Positions 1-8,586 of a DNA stretch of 12,500 nt are shown in pieces (position 1 is the first letter of the stretch; each line of letters starts with the position of its first letter). The notes under the pieces are model-generated. The model searched no databases, was not told where the DNA came from, and saw only the letters and a program-made list of their open reading frames with translations. Made by a program: the position numbers and the translations under genes. Source of the DNA: Chrysomallon squamiferum (Eukaryota; Mollusca; Gastropoda; Neomphalida; Peltospiridae); NCBI GenBank assembly GCA_012295275.1, contig CM022673.1, positions 18,141,310 to 18,153,809 on the forward strand, given 5' to 3'.

Positions 1-141
1 TAGATCTGAATACTTCAGTATTCACAATGGGGTTTATACAATGTATGAAAACATGTATGTGCATAAAGCGGGCTTTAAATTAAGCGTATAATTTATACGT
101 AAGTCTGTCTCTCTTTTTATCACTTTTGCGAACGTCCGTAT

Positions 142-248
142 GTATATGTGTATTTGTACGTATGTTTGTGTGTGTATGTGTGTGTGTTTGTATGTATGTG
201 TATATGTATGTATGTGTGTGTGTGTGTGCGTGCGTGTGAGTGTGTGTT
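142..248. repeat. TG/TATG microsatellite in cathepsin intron
   Basis: GTATGTGTGT-type simple sequence lies in the intron just downstream of the 290-423 exon. The hydrophobic or His/Thr-rich reading frames across it are repeat artefacts. I see no further cathepsin exon in the leftmost 288 bases. Confidence 0.9.
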
Positions 249-289
249 TGAGTATAAAAACGTGTTAAGATATTTTATTACATATATAC

Positions 290-423
290 CTGACCATCTC
301 TCCAGTTTCGTCATATTTTTTGTTGTAACGAGTTTTAAACAGCTGCCATTCATTGTCCAGTTCTGAAACAAGGTGACCCAGAGACAGCGCGAGACACAGG
401 AGAGAAATGACCAGTCCAAGCAT
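290..423 (-). CDS. CTSL: Cathepsin L-like exon: signal peptide and I29 propeptide start
   Basis: This exon has 134 coding bases, 44 codons plus two bases. The acceptor AG (425-424 on the minus strand, preceded by a T-rich stretch) directly abuts an ATG at 423-421, so translation could start here even if the upstream exon is non-coding. Residues 1-16 are hydrophobic. Residues from LVSELDNEW onward match the start of the I29 propeptide. The donor is AG|GTATAT at 289-288. Confidence 0.65.
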
Positions 424-1475
424 CTAGCGTGAAATAAAATATATTAAACACTGATATATAAAATATAACTCGTATTAAACATTTATATATAAAATATAAC
501 TCATATTAAACATTTATATAGAAAATATATTAAACACTGATATATAAAATATAACTCGTATTAAACACTGATATATAAAATATAACTCGTATTAAACATT
601 TATATATAAAATATATTAAACACTGATATATAAAATATAACTCGTATTAAACATTTATATAGAAAATATATTAAACACTGATATATAAAATATAACTCAT
701 ATTAAACACTGATATATAAAATATAACTCGTATTAAACATTTATATATAAAATATAACTCATATTAAACATTTATATAGAAAATATAACTCGTATTAAAT
801 ATTTATATAGAAAATAAACTAATATTAAACATTTATAAAATATAACTCATTAAATATTTATACATACAATGTGACTTTATATTATGTCAGTAATATCAGA
901 ACAACTGCATTTGATAAATAACATTTATGGAAACTAATTACTAGTTTTAAAACACTGGAAATAAATCATATTAAAAGATCAACACATAAAATGTAACTCG
1001 TATTAAAACATCTACATTAAATATTTATCTGATATTGTCTTATCTTCATGCAAATCCTAATTCGGATTAAAATGTGTACACAGAGTATGTACATATACGT
1101 GCTGTGCTAATGATAACAATTAGTCAATGAACATTAGAAAATAATCATAAAATAATGATAATAGTAATAATGAAAGAAAAACAAATCTTTGTATACAGGT
1201 ATCGATACTCTAGTTGTACCGTATTTTATTTTATTTTCAACAGAACAAAATAGGTTAGTATAAGAGATATGAACTGTGTTAGTGATAGCTCTTTGACAAA
1301 TAGTCACTGAACATCAGAAAGGATAAGGTGTGCATTATAGAAATGTTAAAAACAGGTTTTGTTTCTGTAGATAATATAGTGAGTTAAGTAGGTCTTCGAT
1401 ACACAGCTTGATGAAACAAATATATTGAAAAAACTATGTATATTTAAAATATACAGTAACTGAACTGTGCTGATA

Positions 1476-1509
<34 letters not shown>

Positions 1510-1731
1510 ATGATAATAATAAGAATAAGAATAATAGTAACTGAGATAAAAACTAATGAACACAGACGAGTTATCAGCTTTAGCATCATTCTGTTTTAGC
1601 TGTGTGTTTGTTTATACAAGATAGTTAGTGGTGTTTATGATGGAAGCTTACATAAAAAGAAAATTATTTAAAAACTGATCACACAGAGCCTGACACGTTT
1701 TAAATGAAGAAAGGTCGAGAGTTACCTTCAT
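290..1731 (-). CDS. CTSL: Cathepsin L-like cysteine protease, 5' end (partial gene)
   Basis: The minus strand encodes the N-terminus of a papain-family (C1A) lysosomal or secreted protease; the rest of the propeptide and the whole catalytic domain lie beyond the left edge. Two coding pieces are proposed: 1731-1726 (ATG AAG, then donor GTAACT) and 423-290. Together they read Met-Lys, then a leucine-rich signal peptide (about residues 3-18, MLGLVISLLCLALSLG), then the start of the I29 inhibitor propeptide with the family pattern LDNEWQLFK..Y.KKY..E..R. In cathepsin L the conserved Trp and the FK..Y.K.Y spacing lie here, followed by the ERFNIN helix, which would come from the next exon. The 290-423 exon ends in a split Arg codon (phase 2) before donor GTATAT. 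The family call rests on about 44 residues; cathepsin S/K-type relatives cannot be excluded. The two-codon first piece is an inference from splice sites. Confidence 0.62.
428..870. repeat. AT-rich minisatellite, 31-bp and 24-bp unit variants
   Basis: Tandem units follow the pattern AAAATATAACTCGTATTAAA plus either CATTTATATAT or CACTGATATAT (about 31 bp). They are interspersed with a shorter variant lacking the 7-base AACTCGT (about 24 bp). There are well over ten units, decaying toward 870. Both halves of the unit vary independently. The array ends only a few bases from the cathepsin exon acceptor at 424, inside the proposed first intron. Confidence 0.9.
1143..1220 (+). repeat. Short dispersed repeat, copy 1 (about 78 bp)
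   Basis: It matches 2641-2718 in the same orientation, sharing AATCATAAAATAATGATA, GAAAGAAAAACAAATCTTT and CAGGTATCGATACTC. It abuts the left end of the 255-bp repeat at 1222; the other copy does not continue into it. Confidence 0.8.
1222..1476 (+). repeat. Dispersed repeat copy 1 (about 255 bp)
   Basis: This is a directly oriented, gapped match to 6992-7242. It begins ATTTTATTTTATTTTCAACA and includes shared words such as AAATAGTCACTGAACAT, GGTGTGCATTATAGAA, GTTAAAAACAGGTTTT and GATACACAGCTTGATGAA. It ends at a trinucleotide tract. No open frame is shared between the copies, so it is probably non-coding: an old non-autonomous element or a segmental duplicate. Confidence 0.85.
1477..1509. 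repeat. CTA trinucleotide microsatellite
   Basis: About eleven CTA units follow the end of the dispersed repeat, grading into AAT/AAG units. Confidence 0.95.
1726..1731 (-). CDS. CTSL: Putative two-codon first coding exon of the cathepsin L-like gene
   Basis: On the minus strand, AAC-ATG-AAG is followed at once by the good donor GTAACT (1725-1720). Joining it in phase 0 to the acceptor at 424 gives Met-Lys-Met-Leu-Gly-Leu, a typical signal-peptide start. The 5'UTR would lie just to the right (about 1732-1790). If this exon is not used, the gene starts at 423. Only a transcript can settle this. Confidence 0.45.
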
Positions 1732-1820
1732 GTTGACCACGGCACACAGCTGTATGTAACAGAGCTGCTTTGTAACAAACTACTTTACACGTATAATGAC
1801 GAATGAATAAACTCATGACA

Positions 1821-1858
1821 GTCACGTTAGCCGAGACCACGTGACCAGCCCTCGTGAC
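1821..1858 (-). promoter_or_regulatory. Cluster of CACGTG/GTCACG (CLEAR-like E-box) sites upstream of the cathepsin gene
   Basis: Three GTCACG cores (either orientation) occur in 38 bp: GTCACG at 1821-1826, CACGTGAC at 1838-1845 (full E-box CACGTG at 1838-1843), and CGTGAC at 1853-1858. The middle one on the minus strand reads GGTCACGTGG, close to the GTCACGTGAC CLEAR element bound by TFEB/MITF factors at vertebrate lysosomal genes. It lies about 107 bp upstream of the proposed start at 1731. Regulatory use is an inference; conservation of this network in molluscs is not shown here. Confidence 0.35.
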
Positions 1859-2640
1859 TTTTGTGAGTTTTTCGACCACTATACGGTACTTGTTAATCTG
1901 CGACATACACCATCATAATCCAAAATAATACAATACCAAATAAGGTGTGTTTAAATGATTTAAAAAAAAAAAAAAAAAAAATAATAATAAAAAAAATAAA
2001 AAAACAGTTGACGTTAAAAGTTTTTTTTAAAATTTAAATAAACATTCAGACTCCAAAAATATACATACACACACGTACATATACATAACTACATACATAC
2101 ACACACACAAATACTTACATATACATACATAAACACTCACACACAAGGTGTTGTAGTAGTAGTTGTAGCAGTGGTATTGTTGATGAGAGAGTTGTAGCAG
2201 CTGTTGTGCTGATTGCTAAGAGAGCAGAATTTCATCAACAACAGTTTACTACTTTTAAATCTGTGTTTCGGTGATTAAAATTGTTTTTATTTTACCTTAT
2301 TCATATTTTGTGACAGTCACTGCCAACAAGATTCGTGGTGATAACACAAAAGAAAACCGCTTGTCAGTCATGATCACATGAATTATAGACATTTCCGAGC
2401 ACATCAATGTTTATTTAACTCTTGAAAGGTTTTCGCGGTTCGTTCAAATCTTGCGTAAATTCTGACATTAAAACACGTCACAGAAAGATCGGCTTCTTTG
2501 TGCCAATGTCATCTGCGTCGTTCAGCTGTTTCCGTAGCACTTAATGAAACACTGTTAAATGAGATCTAACATAAGTAGACACACACAGACACACAGATAC
2601 ACAGACACACTCACATATACCTAAACTCAAATACGAATAT

Positions 2641-2718
2641 AATCATAAAATAATGATATTAACAATAACGAAAGAAAAACAAATCTTTATCCGCAGGTAT
2701 CGATACTCCGTTTATACC
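2641..2718 (+). repeat. Short dispersed repeat, copy 2 (about 78 bp)
   Basis: This is the partner of 1143-1220. It is preceded by a CACAGA-type microsatellite (about 2577-2618). A small open frame across it is not supported by the other copy. Confidence 0.8.
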
Positions 2719-3472
2719 TTGTTTACACTGAACGTAAGTAATTTTAACGTATGTCATTTTAACGCATGTTATTTAAAAAAAAAAAAATCTATCCATGACA
2801 GTGTTTGTGGGAGTCGTCCACTGGCAGAACAATAGTGTAAATTGTATAGAGACGGTAATCATAGAGCCATTGAGAAGAACAGAATGAAGACCAATAGACC
2901 ATAAAACTGCAAATTACATCTGTTCTGTGTTATTAGAGTACTAGGTTATAAGACTTGCAACACAGCTAGCCATTTGCATTTACACATCTAACTCATAATG
3001 GTAAAATACTGCTGGTAAGTATAATTTTGTTTTGTTGAATTTCGTTTTTTATTTAAATTAATGTTATTTGTTTCTTAACCATTTTCTATTAATTAATTAA
3101 TCCATTTATTTGAATATTATTTATTACACTTTATTTCATAGCAATTTCTATTATATGTGTGGATGTTTGGGTGTGTAATTATTATTGTACGTGCATACTC
3201 TGTAATTCTCATATTTTTAAAGTGTTTGGAAATAACAGTTATTGTGGACATTCGTCTTGTTGTTTATATCTATTATTATTATTATTATTATTTGTTGTTG
3301 TTGTTGAGGATGATGTTTTTGTTGTATAATGTTAATGACTGGTAATACAAGTGTATTAGGCTTACTGCATTACTAAGTAGTCATTACCGTTTTCTACAAT
3401 AAATTTTGCTGTGCTGTGCATCAAAAGATTTTATTATTTTATATTAAAACATACTCTTGTTCGTAATTTCAG

Positions 3473-3807
3473 TATCTGTACGACAGTTTTTGAATTCTCA
3501 TCTGCATGGACAGTTAAAAAAGCCATCTTTGTCGTCACTTTGATGAGAATTATCTCTCTCTCCTCGTCATGTAACGCAACCTATTTCATCATTCGATCAG
3601 GATGTCACGTGACCAGTCCAATTGTGAAGACAGTTGCGGGTTTGCGGAGTTCTGTGACTGCCTGTGTTCTGAGCTGCCAGGGCGAGTGTCAGGCTGTCAG
3701 CTACAACTCAAATGATCAAATCTGCCACACACACGACAAACCAATCAACGCGCAGGAAGTGACGTATGAGATGTCGCCAGACTGGAAATATGTTCAGATT
3801 CAAAAAG
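3473..3807 (+). CDS. Gene A exon 1: leader and PAN/apple-like domain
   Basis: The frame is open from 3381 to the donor G|GTTAGA at 3808. The left border is uncertain: an acceptor-like TAATTTCAG ends at 3472, or the true start may be the out-of-frame ATG at 3506. The leader (KKAIFVVTLMRIISLSSSC) aligns with gene B's signal peptide. Six Cys follow in the mature part, the last four with PAN spacing. The exon ends SPDWKYVQIQKG, matching SPDWKHLLLQRG in gene B. Confidence 0.75.
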
Positions 3808-4356
3808 GTTAGATTGTAAAACCATTTCCTTTACATAAGTGAAATTCTGGCGTTAAGACAACATCATTAACAGCGCCGACAGCAACGGTAACAACATCAG
3901 CAGGAGCAAAACGTAAATAATTTCTGTTTTCGTTTTAAGATTTGGTTTGGTACGACGACTGGGTTCTCGTGTTTCGTGCCACTCCTCGCATCAACCAATC
4001 AGCCTACGACACGTGGCTCAACTTCAGCCGCTACGACGACCACCCAGCTCTTCGATACGACGTTCCTGTCGGCTGTTTGGGGATACATGGGTCACGATAC
4101 TGCGACAGACATTTTAAAAGTAAAGTGATCAATGACTGGAATTCCTACAACATCATCGAGGTACAAGTATCTAAAACTCGATACGTAACAGCTTTGAATT
4201 TGAGTGTGGTCTAAGAAATTGTTCATGTTTAATTTAACTAATAAACACAAGCAAACACACACATGAAGGCTGCCAAAATATCATAAATGTCTGTTATCTT
4301 CTGTACCTTTCCATCCAGCCTCCTGACCATAAACACCAATCTTCCTGCACACCGTC

Positions 4357-4450
<94 letters not shown>

Positions 4451-4852
4451 TACAGTGACTCAGTTCGTGTAGTTTTCCTGTTTTGGACAACTGGAATGTT
4501 TTCTCAGTCCACTCATGTGCATACAATTCCCATGGATACATCGGCTGGAAAAACTGAAATAGTATTTTCTTTTTTAATGTGGCCTTAAAGATATAAAACA
4601 TAATTTAATATAATCAAGTTCTGTCCTGAATATTTCATTCAAAGTTTTCTTTTAAAGGTGAAAATTGTGTTGTATGAAAATGGCACTGCTAAAGAGAGCA
4701 TAACATTCAACGGCAAATCATCGACGTCAACAACATGGTTTGCAGCAGCCAGAATGATGTCATCATCATGGACGGACATCATTGGCAAAACATTTAATTA
4801 TTTTTCTCAAGAAGGGTATTTCTTTAGATGGAACATAACTTCGATCTGATTT

Positions 4853-4913
<61 letters not shown>

Positions 4914-6066
4914 GCATTTGACATTTGATATGATATGGATGACTGCGCTGTGACAGTCTTGTCAGTGAAGGTCAAATGGTTTATCATGTGTTGAATTGTG
5001 AAGCGAATTTCAGACCCGTCATTTAGAAAAAAAAAAAAAATAATAATATTAATAAAACATTCTGACACGTAGCCATTTACAGAGATTATAATAAAATTAC
5101 ATGATTCGTCTCGCTAATTTCAAGGATTAGAGAGAACAATAAACTTGCTTTGCCCCGAGCACTGACAACAAGCGCTAGGCCTCTGAAATGAGGTTACGAT
5201 GGGAACAGCATAAAATCACTATAGCTGACTGAGTACCGCGCAGTGACCTTTAACTAACTGACCGAGTCGGGACCAGTGGTTGTATGTTTATATTCGTGTA
5301 AAAAAAAGTATTTCTGTTTCAGGGATGCTTGGATTTTTCGGCGCTGGTTTGTCAATGAATTCTACAACGGCTGTGAAAATGACGAAGGCTGGATGATTGT
5401 GCTGGACAAAAACGTAAGCACGTGTCCCTGGGAAGCTCGAGCGAAGGAGGGATTTCCTGTTTTTCTGTATGCACCCAATCACAAGAAAACAGCCTGGCAT
5501 TCAGAAGGTTTGTAGTAAAGTGTCTTCACTCACGTTATTTTTGAGCTTTTATGTCATTCAGTTTCTAGTTTTGAATCAACTCTTCTCAAATATAAGTAAC
5601 TCTCTGACTTGATGTGAAACAGCTATTGAAAAATTTCTCAGAAAAAAGTCTCTAGATTCCAAAATGTGGATGTTAATTACTTAAAAAACTGTCATTCATT
5701 CGAGCAGAGAGGTAAAGTATCCAAGTAAAATCAGTTTATTAATACAAGTGAAATTTATTGCAAATCTCATTTTCTGAATTATTTATAAAATCAAGGACAA
5801 TTTTTTATTTTATATTGTAGTAAGACAGTACATACCTCAAAGTTAACTGTAATTTCAGTTTAAGTTTACCGTGTGTGTGTGTGTGTGTGTGTGTTTAAAC
5901 ATCTATGTATGTATTTAGAAATGAATATTTTGTTGTCTTAAGTACTTCTGATTAGACTGTGCACATAGTCACCAGCAGCAACCAAAATATTGTAATAAAA
6001 CTGGTTTTCCATCTTTCAGATTACGGTGAAGCAGACGTCATGGCAGTGTTTGTCAAGTTTGGTTGA
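3473..6066 (+). CDS. Gene A: secreted PAN/apple-domain protein with a conserved unnamed C-terminal domain
   Basis: Five exons join in frame: about 3473-3807, 3940-4160, 4658-4815, 5323-5507 and 6020-6066 (stop TGA). Phases are 1, 0, 2, 1 and all introns are GT..AG. The product has a hydrophobic leader, a PAN/apple-like domain with the core C...C...EC.AVSY......C, and a C-terminal domain of about 190 residues. That domain carries WVLVFRA, QSAYDTW, DDHPA, VPVGC, CDRHF.SK, SSTSTTWF, SSSWTD, RRWFVNE, NGCEND.GW, CPWE, FPVFLY and a terminal EADVMAVFVKFG. Four Cys of this domain are shared with gene B, as is the sequon NVST. I recognise the domain as recurrent in mollusc proteins but know no name or activity for it; a binding role would be a guess from the PAN module. 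The start is unresolved: the first in-frame ATG is 3543, inside the leader, and an ATG at 3506 is out of frame. Confidence 0.8.
3940..4160 (+). CDS. Gene A exon 2: start of C-terminal domain
   Basis: The acceptor is CGTTTTAAG and the donor GAG|GTACAA; the exon enters in phase 1 and leaves in phase 0. It encodes a split Asp then LVWYDDWVLVFRA, QSAYDTW, YDDHPA, DVPVGC and YCDRHFKSK. It is one codon shorter than the gene B exon (YDD against FDND). Potential N-glycosylation sites are NQS and NFS. Confidence 0.85.
4363..4448. repeat. TAA trinucleotide microsatellite in gene A intron 2
   Basis: About 28 uninterrupted TAA units. The poly-leucine frame on the minus strand is an artefact of this tract. 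Gene B intron 2 has no counterpart. Confidence 0.98.
4658..4815 (+). CDS. Gene A exon 3
   Basis: The exon has 158 bp, the same as in gene B. The acceptor is TTCTTTTAAAG and the donor GG|GTATTT (phase 2). It encodes VKIVLYENGTAKESI, SSTSTTWFAAAR and SSSWTDI. Residues after WTDI diverge from gene B; the rest are about 85-90% identical by eye. Confidence 0.85.
4854..4911. repeat. GA dinucleotide microsatellite in gene A intron 3
   Basis: About 29 AG units, 38 bp after the exon 3 donor. Gene B intron 3 carries a similar tract at 11264-11321, so it may predate the gene duplication. Confidence 0.98.
5323..5507 (+). CDS. Gene A exon 4
   Basis: The exon has 185 bp, the same as in gene B. The acceptor is TTTCTGTTTCAG and the donor G|GTTTGT (phase 1). 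It encodes FRRWFVNEFYNGCENDEGW, LDKNVSTCPWE and FPVFLYAPNHKKT. It is the best conserved exon of the pair (about 80% identical residues by eye). Read-through into intron 4 meets an in-frame stop within three codons. Confidence 0.9.
5871..5894. repeat. GT microsatellite in gene A intron 4
   Basis: Twelve GT units lie just upstream of the TTTAG...GATTAGA segment (5914-5969). That segment is also found twice in gene B's last intron. Confidence 0.95.
6020..6066 (+). CDS. Gene A exon 5: C-terminus and stop
   Basis: After a good acceptor (CATCTTTCAG) the split Asp codon continues YGEADVMAVFVKFG and TGA at 6064-6066. The ending, with Glu-Ala-Asp-Val then a hydrophobic strand, is the form I recall as usual for this domain. 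It is only 47 bp long. Confidence 0.85.
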
Positions 6067-6214
6067 TGCCACTGACATAAAAACTCCATCTCTTGACATT
6101 TCAGTGTGTCCTGTGAGAAAACATGAATGAAATTACAATGGAAGTTTATTTTTACTTTACTGTTAGCTAGATCTCATTAAACATTTAATCGGAAGTCTGC
6201 CGAAATCTTAATGC

Positions 6215-6220
6215 AATAAA
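6215..6220 (+). terminator. Candidate poly(A) signal of gene A
   Basis: AATAAA lies about 150 bp after the gene A stop codon, within AT-rich sequence. A second AATAAA at 6298-6303 is an alternative. Confidence 0.5.
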
Positions 6221-6991
6221 AATGCTAAATCCAGTACACAGATTTGACGTAAACAGTGAAAATAATATTTAACATCTGTTCTTTTCTTATTCGCTTTAAT
6301 AAATGTTTCGTTAGCATTTGTGTTATGTTTAACTTGTGTTAACTGTTATGTTGTTATGTTAATGTTAGTATTTGTCCATGTGTTATTATGTGTGATATTC
6401 ATGTCGTGCTGGTTGCTATGCTTTATGACGCTGTATGTTTAAATATAAACTACTGATAAATGTTGTTATGTGAAATGTGTATTTATTGCTAGGTGTATGT
6501 GTTTGTATCGCTGCTTTCTTGTTTACGATGATAAATAATTTATATACGTCCTCTCGGTAAATAATTTTATAAAAAAATAAAATAAAAATATAGGTAAGTA
6601 AGTAAATTGTTAAAAATAAAAATAAAATAATTATATTCAAGAGATATGTTACTATTTTTAGCTTAGAATATATAAATATCAGTTTTCCTGTGTTAGTTAA
6701 CAAAGTCACTTGAGTACAGATTTACTTAGAACTCAAGCAGTATAGAGTTCTTTTACAATTTACATTCTAGCGTAATTAAAATCAGTCCAAAGTAAAAGTA
6801 TATATATCCTACATTAAGATATTTTCATATGCATTTGAACTGAGATTAACGTGTGTACATAAAATATAAATCACAATTATTACATTTATAAAATACAAAT
6901 TATATGAAAACGGCTGTACATAAAAACATAGAAATAGTCCTTGTTCATATATCATGTACACATGATAGTTATATGACAGATGTGAAAAGTA

Positions 6992-7242
6992 ATTTTATTT
7001 TATTTTCAACAGAACAAAATACGTTAGTATAAGAAATATGTGATGTGTTAATAACAGTTACTTGACAAATAGTCACTGAACATTAGAAAGGGGAAGGTGT
7101 GCATTATAGAAGAAACGTTAAAAACAGGTTTTATTTCTGTAAATAATACATTGAGTTATGTACGTCTTGATACACAGCTTGATGAACCAAATATATTGTA
7201 AAAAAATGTAAAATACATGCATATTAACTAAACTGCTGATAA
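6992..7242 (+). repeat. Dispersed repeat copy 2 (about 251 bp)
   Basis: This is the second copy of the repeat at 1222-1476, in the same orientation, lying between the two PAN-domain genes. It also ends directly at a trinucleotide microsatellite (AAT then GAT units to 7283). That shared layout suggests the trinucleotide tract is the tail of the element. Confidence 0.85.
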
Positions 7243-7283
7243 ATAATAATAATAATGATGATGATGATGATGATGATGATGAT
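7243..7283. repeat. AAT/GAT trinucleotide microsatellite
   Basis: AAT units pass into about ten GAT units at the end of the second dispersed repeat copy. Apparent poly-Ile and poly-Ser frames across it are artefacts. Confidence 0.95.
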
Positions 7284-7440
7284 GTTGTCTTGAGGGCCAC
7301 GTAGTTTCGTCGTCCACCTACGGAATACTTTCGGAACGGGGGCCTTACGTTCAAGCCACGTCAGCGACATCTGACTTTTGTGAAGTAGTGATATGGTATT
7401 AGTAAACATTGGGTACACACACAAATCCAACAAACACATA

Positions 7441-7970
7441 GCAACAGTCTCAAAGGAATTACTTTCTTTTGTGTTAACAACATTTATCAGCGATGGATAA
7501 ATAGTTTTCTCTTTAAATTATGTATTGTTACTTTTTTTTTGAGCGGAATACCCTTGAGTAACTCTACGACATATCAGGACAGTTTTCTAGATTTTCGTTT
7601 GTTCTGAACCATTAGAGTATTTTCTTTCAATAGCTGGACTACTTCTTCGCAAGAAAGAATTCTAATCGTTGAATCTAAGAATTTTAATTTACAGAGTAAA
7701 AAAAAACCCACAGCAACAGTCTCACAGGAATTACATGTTGTTTTGTGTTAACAACATGCTTGTAATCACTGATGGATAATTAGTTTTCTCGTGACATAAA
7801 ATATGTAAACGCAGTTTCTATTCAATTATGTACTGTTGCTGTTGTTTTAGCGGAATACTCTTGGGTAAACTCTGAGACATATGAAAATTTTCCAGTTTTT
7901 CGTTTGTTTTGAACAACTAGAGCTGAAGTATTTCGTCACAAGAAAGAATTCTGATCGCTGTAAAGTAAAA
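7441..7970 (+). repeat. Two-copy tandem duplication, period about 272 bp
   Basis: The copies start at 7441 and 7713. Shared words include GCAACAGTCTCA.AGGAATTA, TTTTGTGTTAACAACAT, GATGGATAA.TAGTTTTCTC, AGCGGAATAC and CAAGAAAGAATTCT. They differ by many substitutions and indels, so the duplication is old. It is not clearly an element with terminal repeats. Confidence 0.8.
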
Positions 7971-8586
7971 ATTAAAAAATTCCCTGCCTCATTTGAAGAA
8001 GACTCTTACTTAATGACGTACAGCGTCGTTGAAGAAAGAGTGAACACGTGGAAAGTCTTATTTCACTTGTTAAAGGATTTTAGCAATTCAGATTACAGTA
8101 TTAAATAAAAAAGGTAGGATAAATTGTTCTTTTTTTATCTATCATCATCTAGCTTTGTACCGCGATGTAAAACAGAGCGATATTTTTGTTTGTTTTGTTT
8201 TCTTGTTTTTTCAGAATTCTTATATTTATTTATTTACTTTTTGTTTCAAATAATGTATACATATATATATATAAAATTACATTTTGTATTTAAAGAAAAA
8301 AAATAAGAAAAGAAGAAGAACAAAACAAGCAAAAAACCAACCAGTGAGCTAGCTGAGTATTCGATATCTAGCCTAAGACTTGGTCAAACTTGCCGTGTAA
8401 CAGTATGTGGTATGTGTTCCCTGTCTAATAAAAGAAACATCATAATTCACTGATGCTAATCGTTATCACACGTTGCATCAACATTTTATAACGGAATCTT
8501 ATAATAATTTTTCATATTAAATTATTTTGATATATTATATGTTCATTTGCTGATGCATTGACTTATTGATTCATTCTTTCTTCCAG

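Larger units (their letters stand above)
1732..3472. other. Intergenic DNA between cathepsin gene and gene A, simple-sequence rich
   Basis: This stretch contains the cathepsin 5' flank, a poly-A/AAT tract (1962-2004), a CATA/CACA tract (2061-2143), a CACAGA tract (about 2577-2618), a 78-bp repeat copy (2641-2718) and TTA/TTG tracts (about 3271-3307). The open frames here are short, low in complexity and without recognisable domains. Any promoter or 5'UTR exon of gene A should lie in its right part, but I cannot place it. Confidence 0.7.
6067..8586. other. Intergenic DNA between gene A and gene B
   Basis: This stretch holds gene A's 3' flank (to about 6303), AT-rich sequence without recognisable genes (6304-6990), the second dispersed repeat copy with its AAT/GAT tail (6992-7283), a tandem duplication (7441 to about 7970), and AT-rich sequence with a TATATAAAA word (8266-8274). 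The only open frame of note on the plus strand, 7881-8108, has no recognised domain. Confidence 0.7.

Noticed and set aside
120-419. 99-codon minus-strand frame beginning MDWSFLSC and ending His/Thr-rich
   Set aside because: It is a shadow of the cathepsin exon in another frame, extended through the TG microsatellite.
1700-1906. 68-codon minus-strand frame over the cathepsin 5' flank
   Set aside because: It has no recognisable domain, and it overlaps the proposed promoter and first exon in a frame that does not fit the splice sites.
2061-2143. CATA/CACA tract as a CRISPR-like or regulatory array
   Set aside because: It is a simple microsatellite with no spacers, in a eukaryotic context.
3604-3613. 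Perfect GTCACGTGAC palindrome in gene A exon 1
   Set aside because: It encodes the conserved His-Val-Thr-Ser stretch, present in gene B with a different first base, so coding constraint explains it. It is not upstream of a gene start.
4281-4601. Poly-leucine minus-strand frame
   Set aside because: It is produced by the TAA microsatellite in gene A intron 2.
4766-5068. Leu-Ser repeat protein on the minus strand
   Set aside because: It is an artefact of the GA microsatellite; the same applies to 11088-11375.
5288-5500. Minus-strand frames opposite exon 4 of both genes (also 11426-11620)
   Set aside because: They are antisense shadows of conserved coding exons, open because the sense strand is constrained.
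7881-8108. 75-codon plus-strand frame
   Set aside because: It has no recognised domain, splice context or conserved partner; kept only as a weak observation under the tandem duplication.
8266-8274. TATATAAAA as the gene B TATA box
   Set aside because: It lies in a pure TA-rich run over 370 bp from the start codon, with an intervening acceptor, so it cannot be told from background AT richness.
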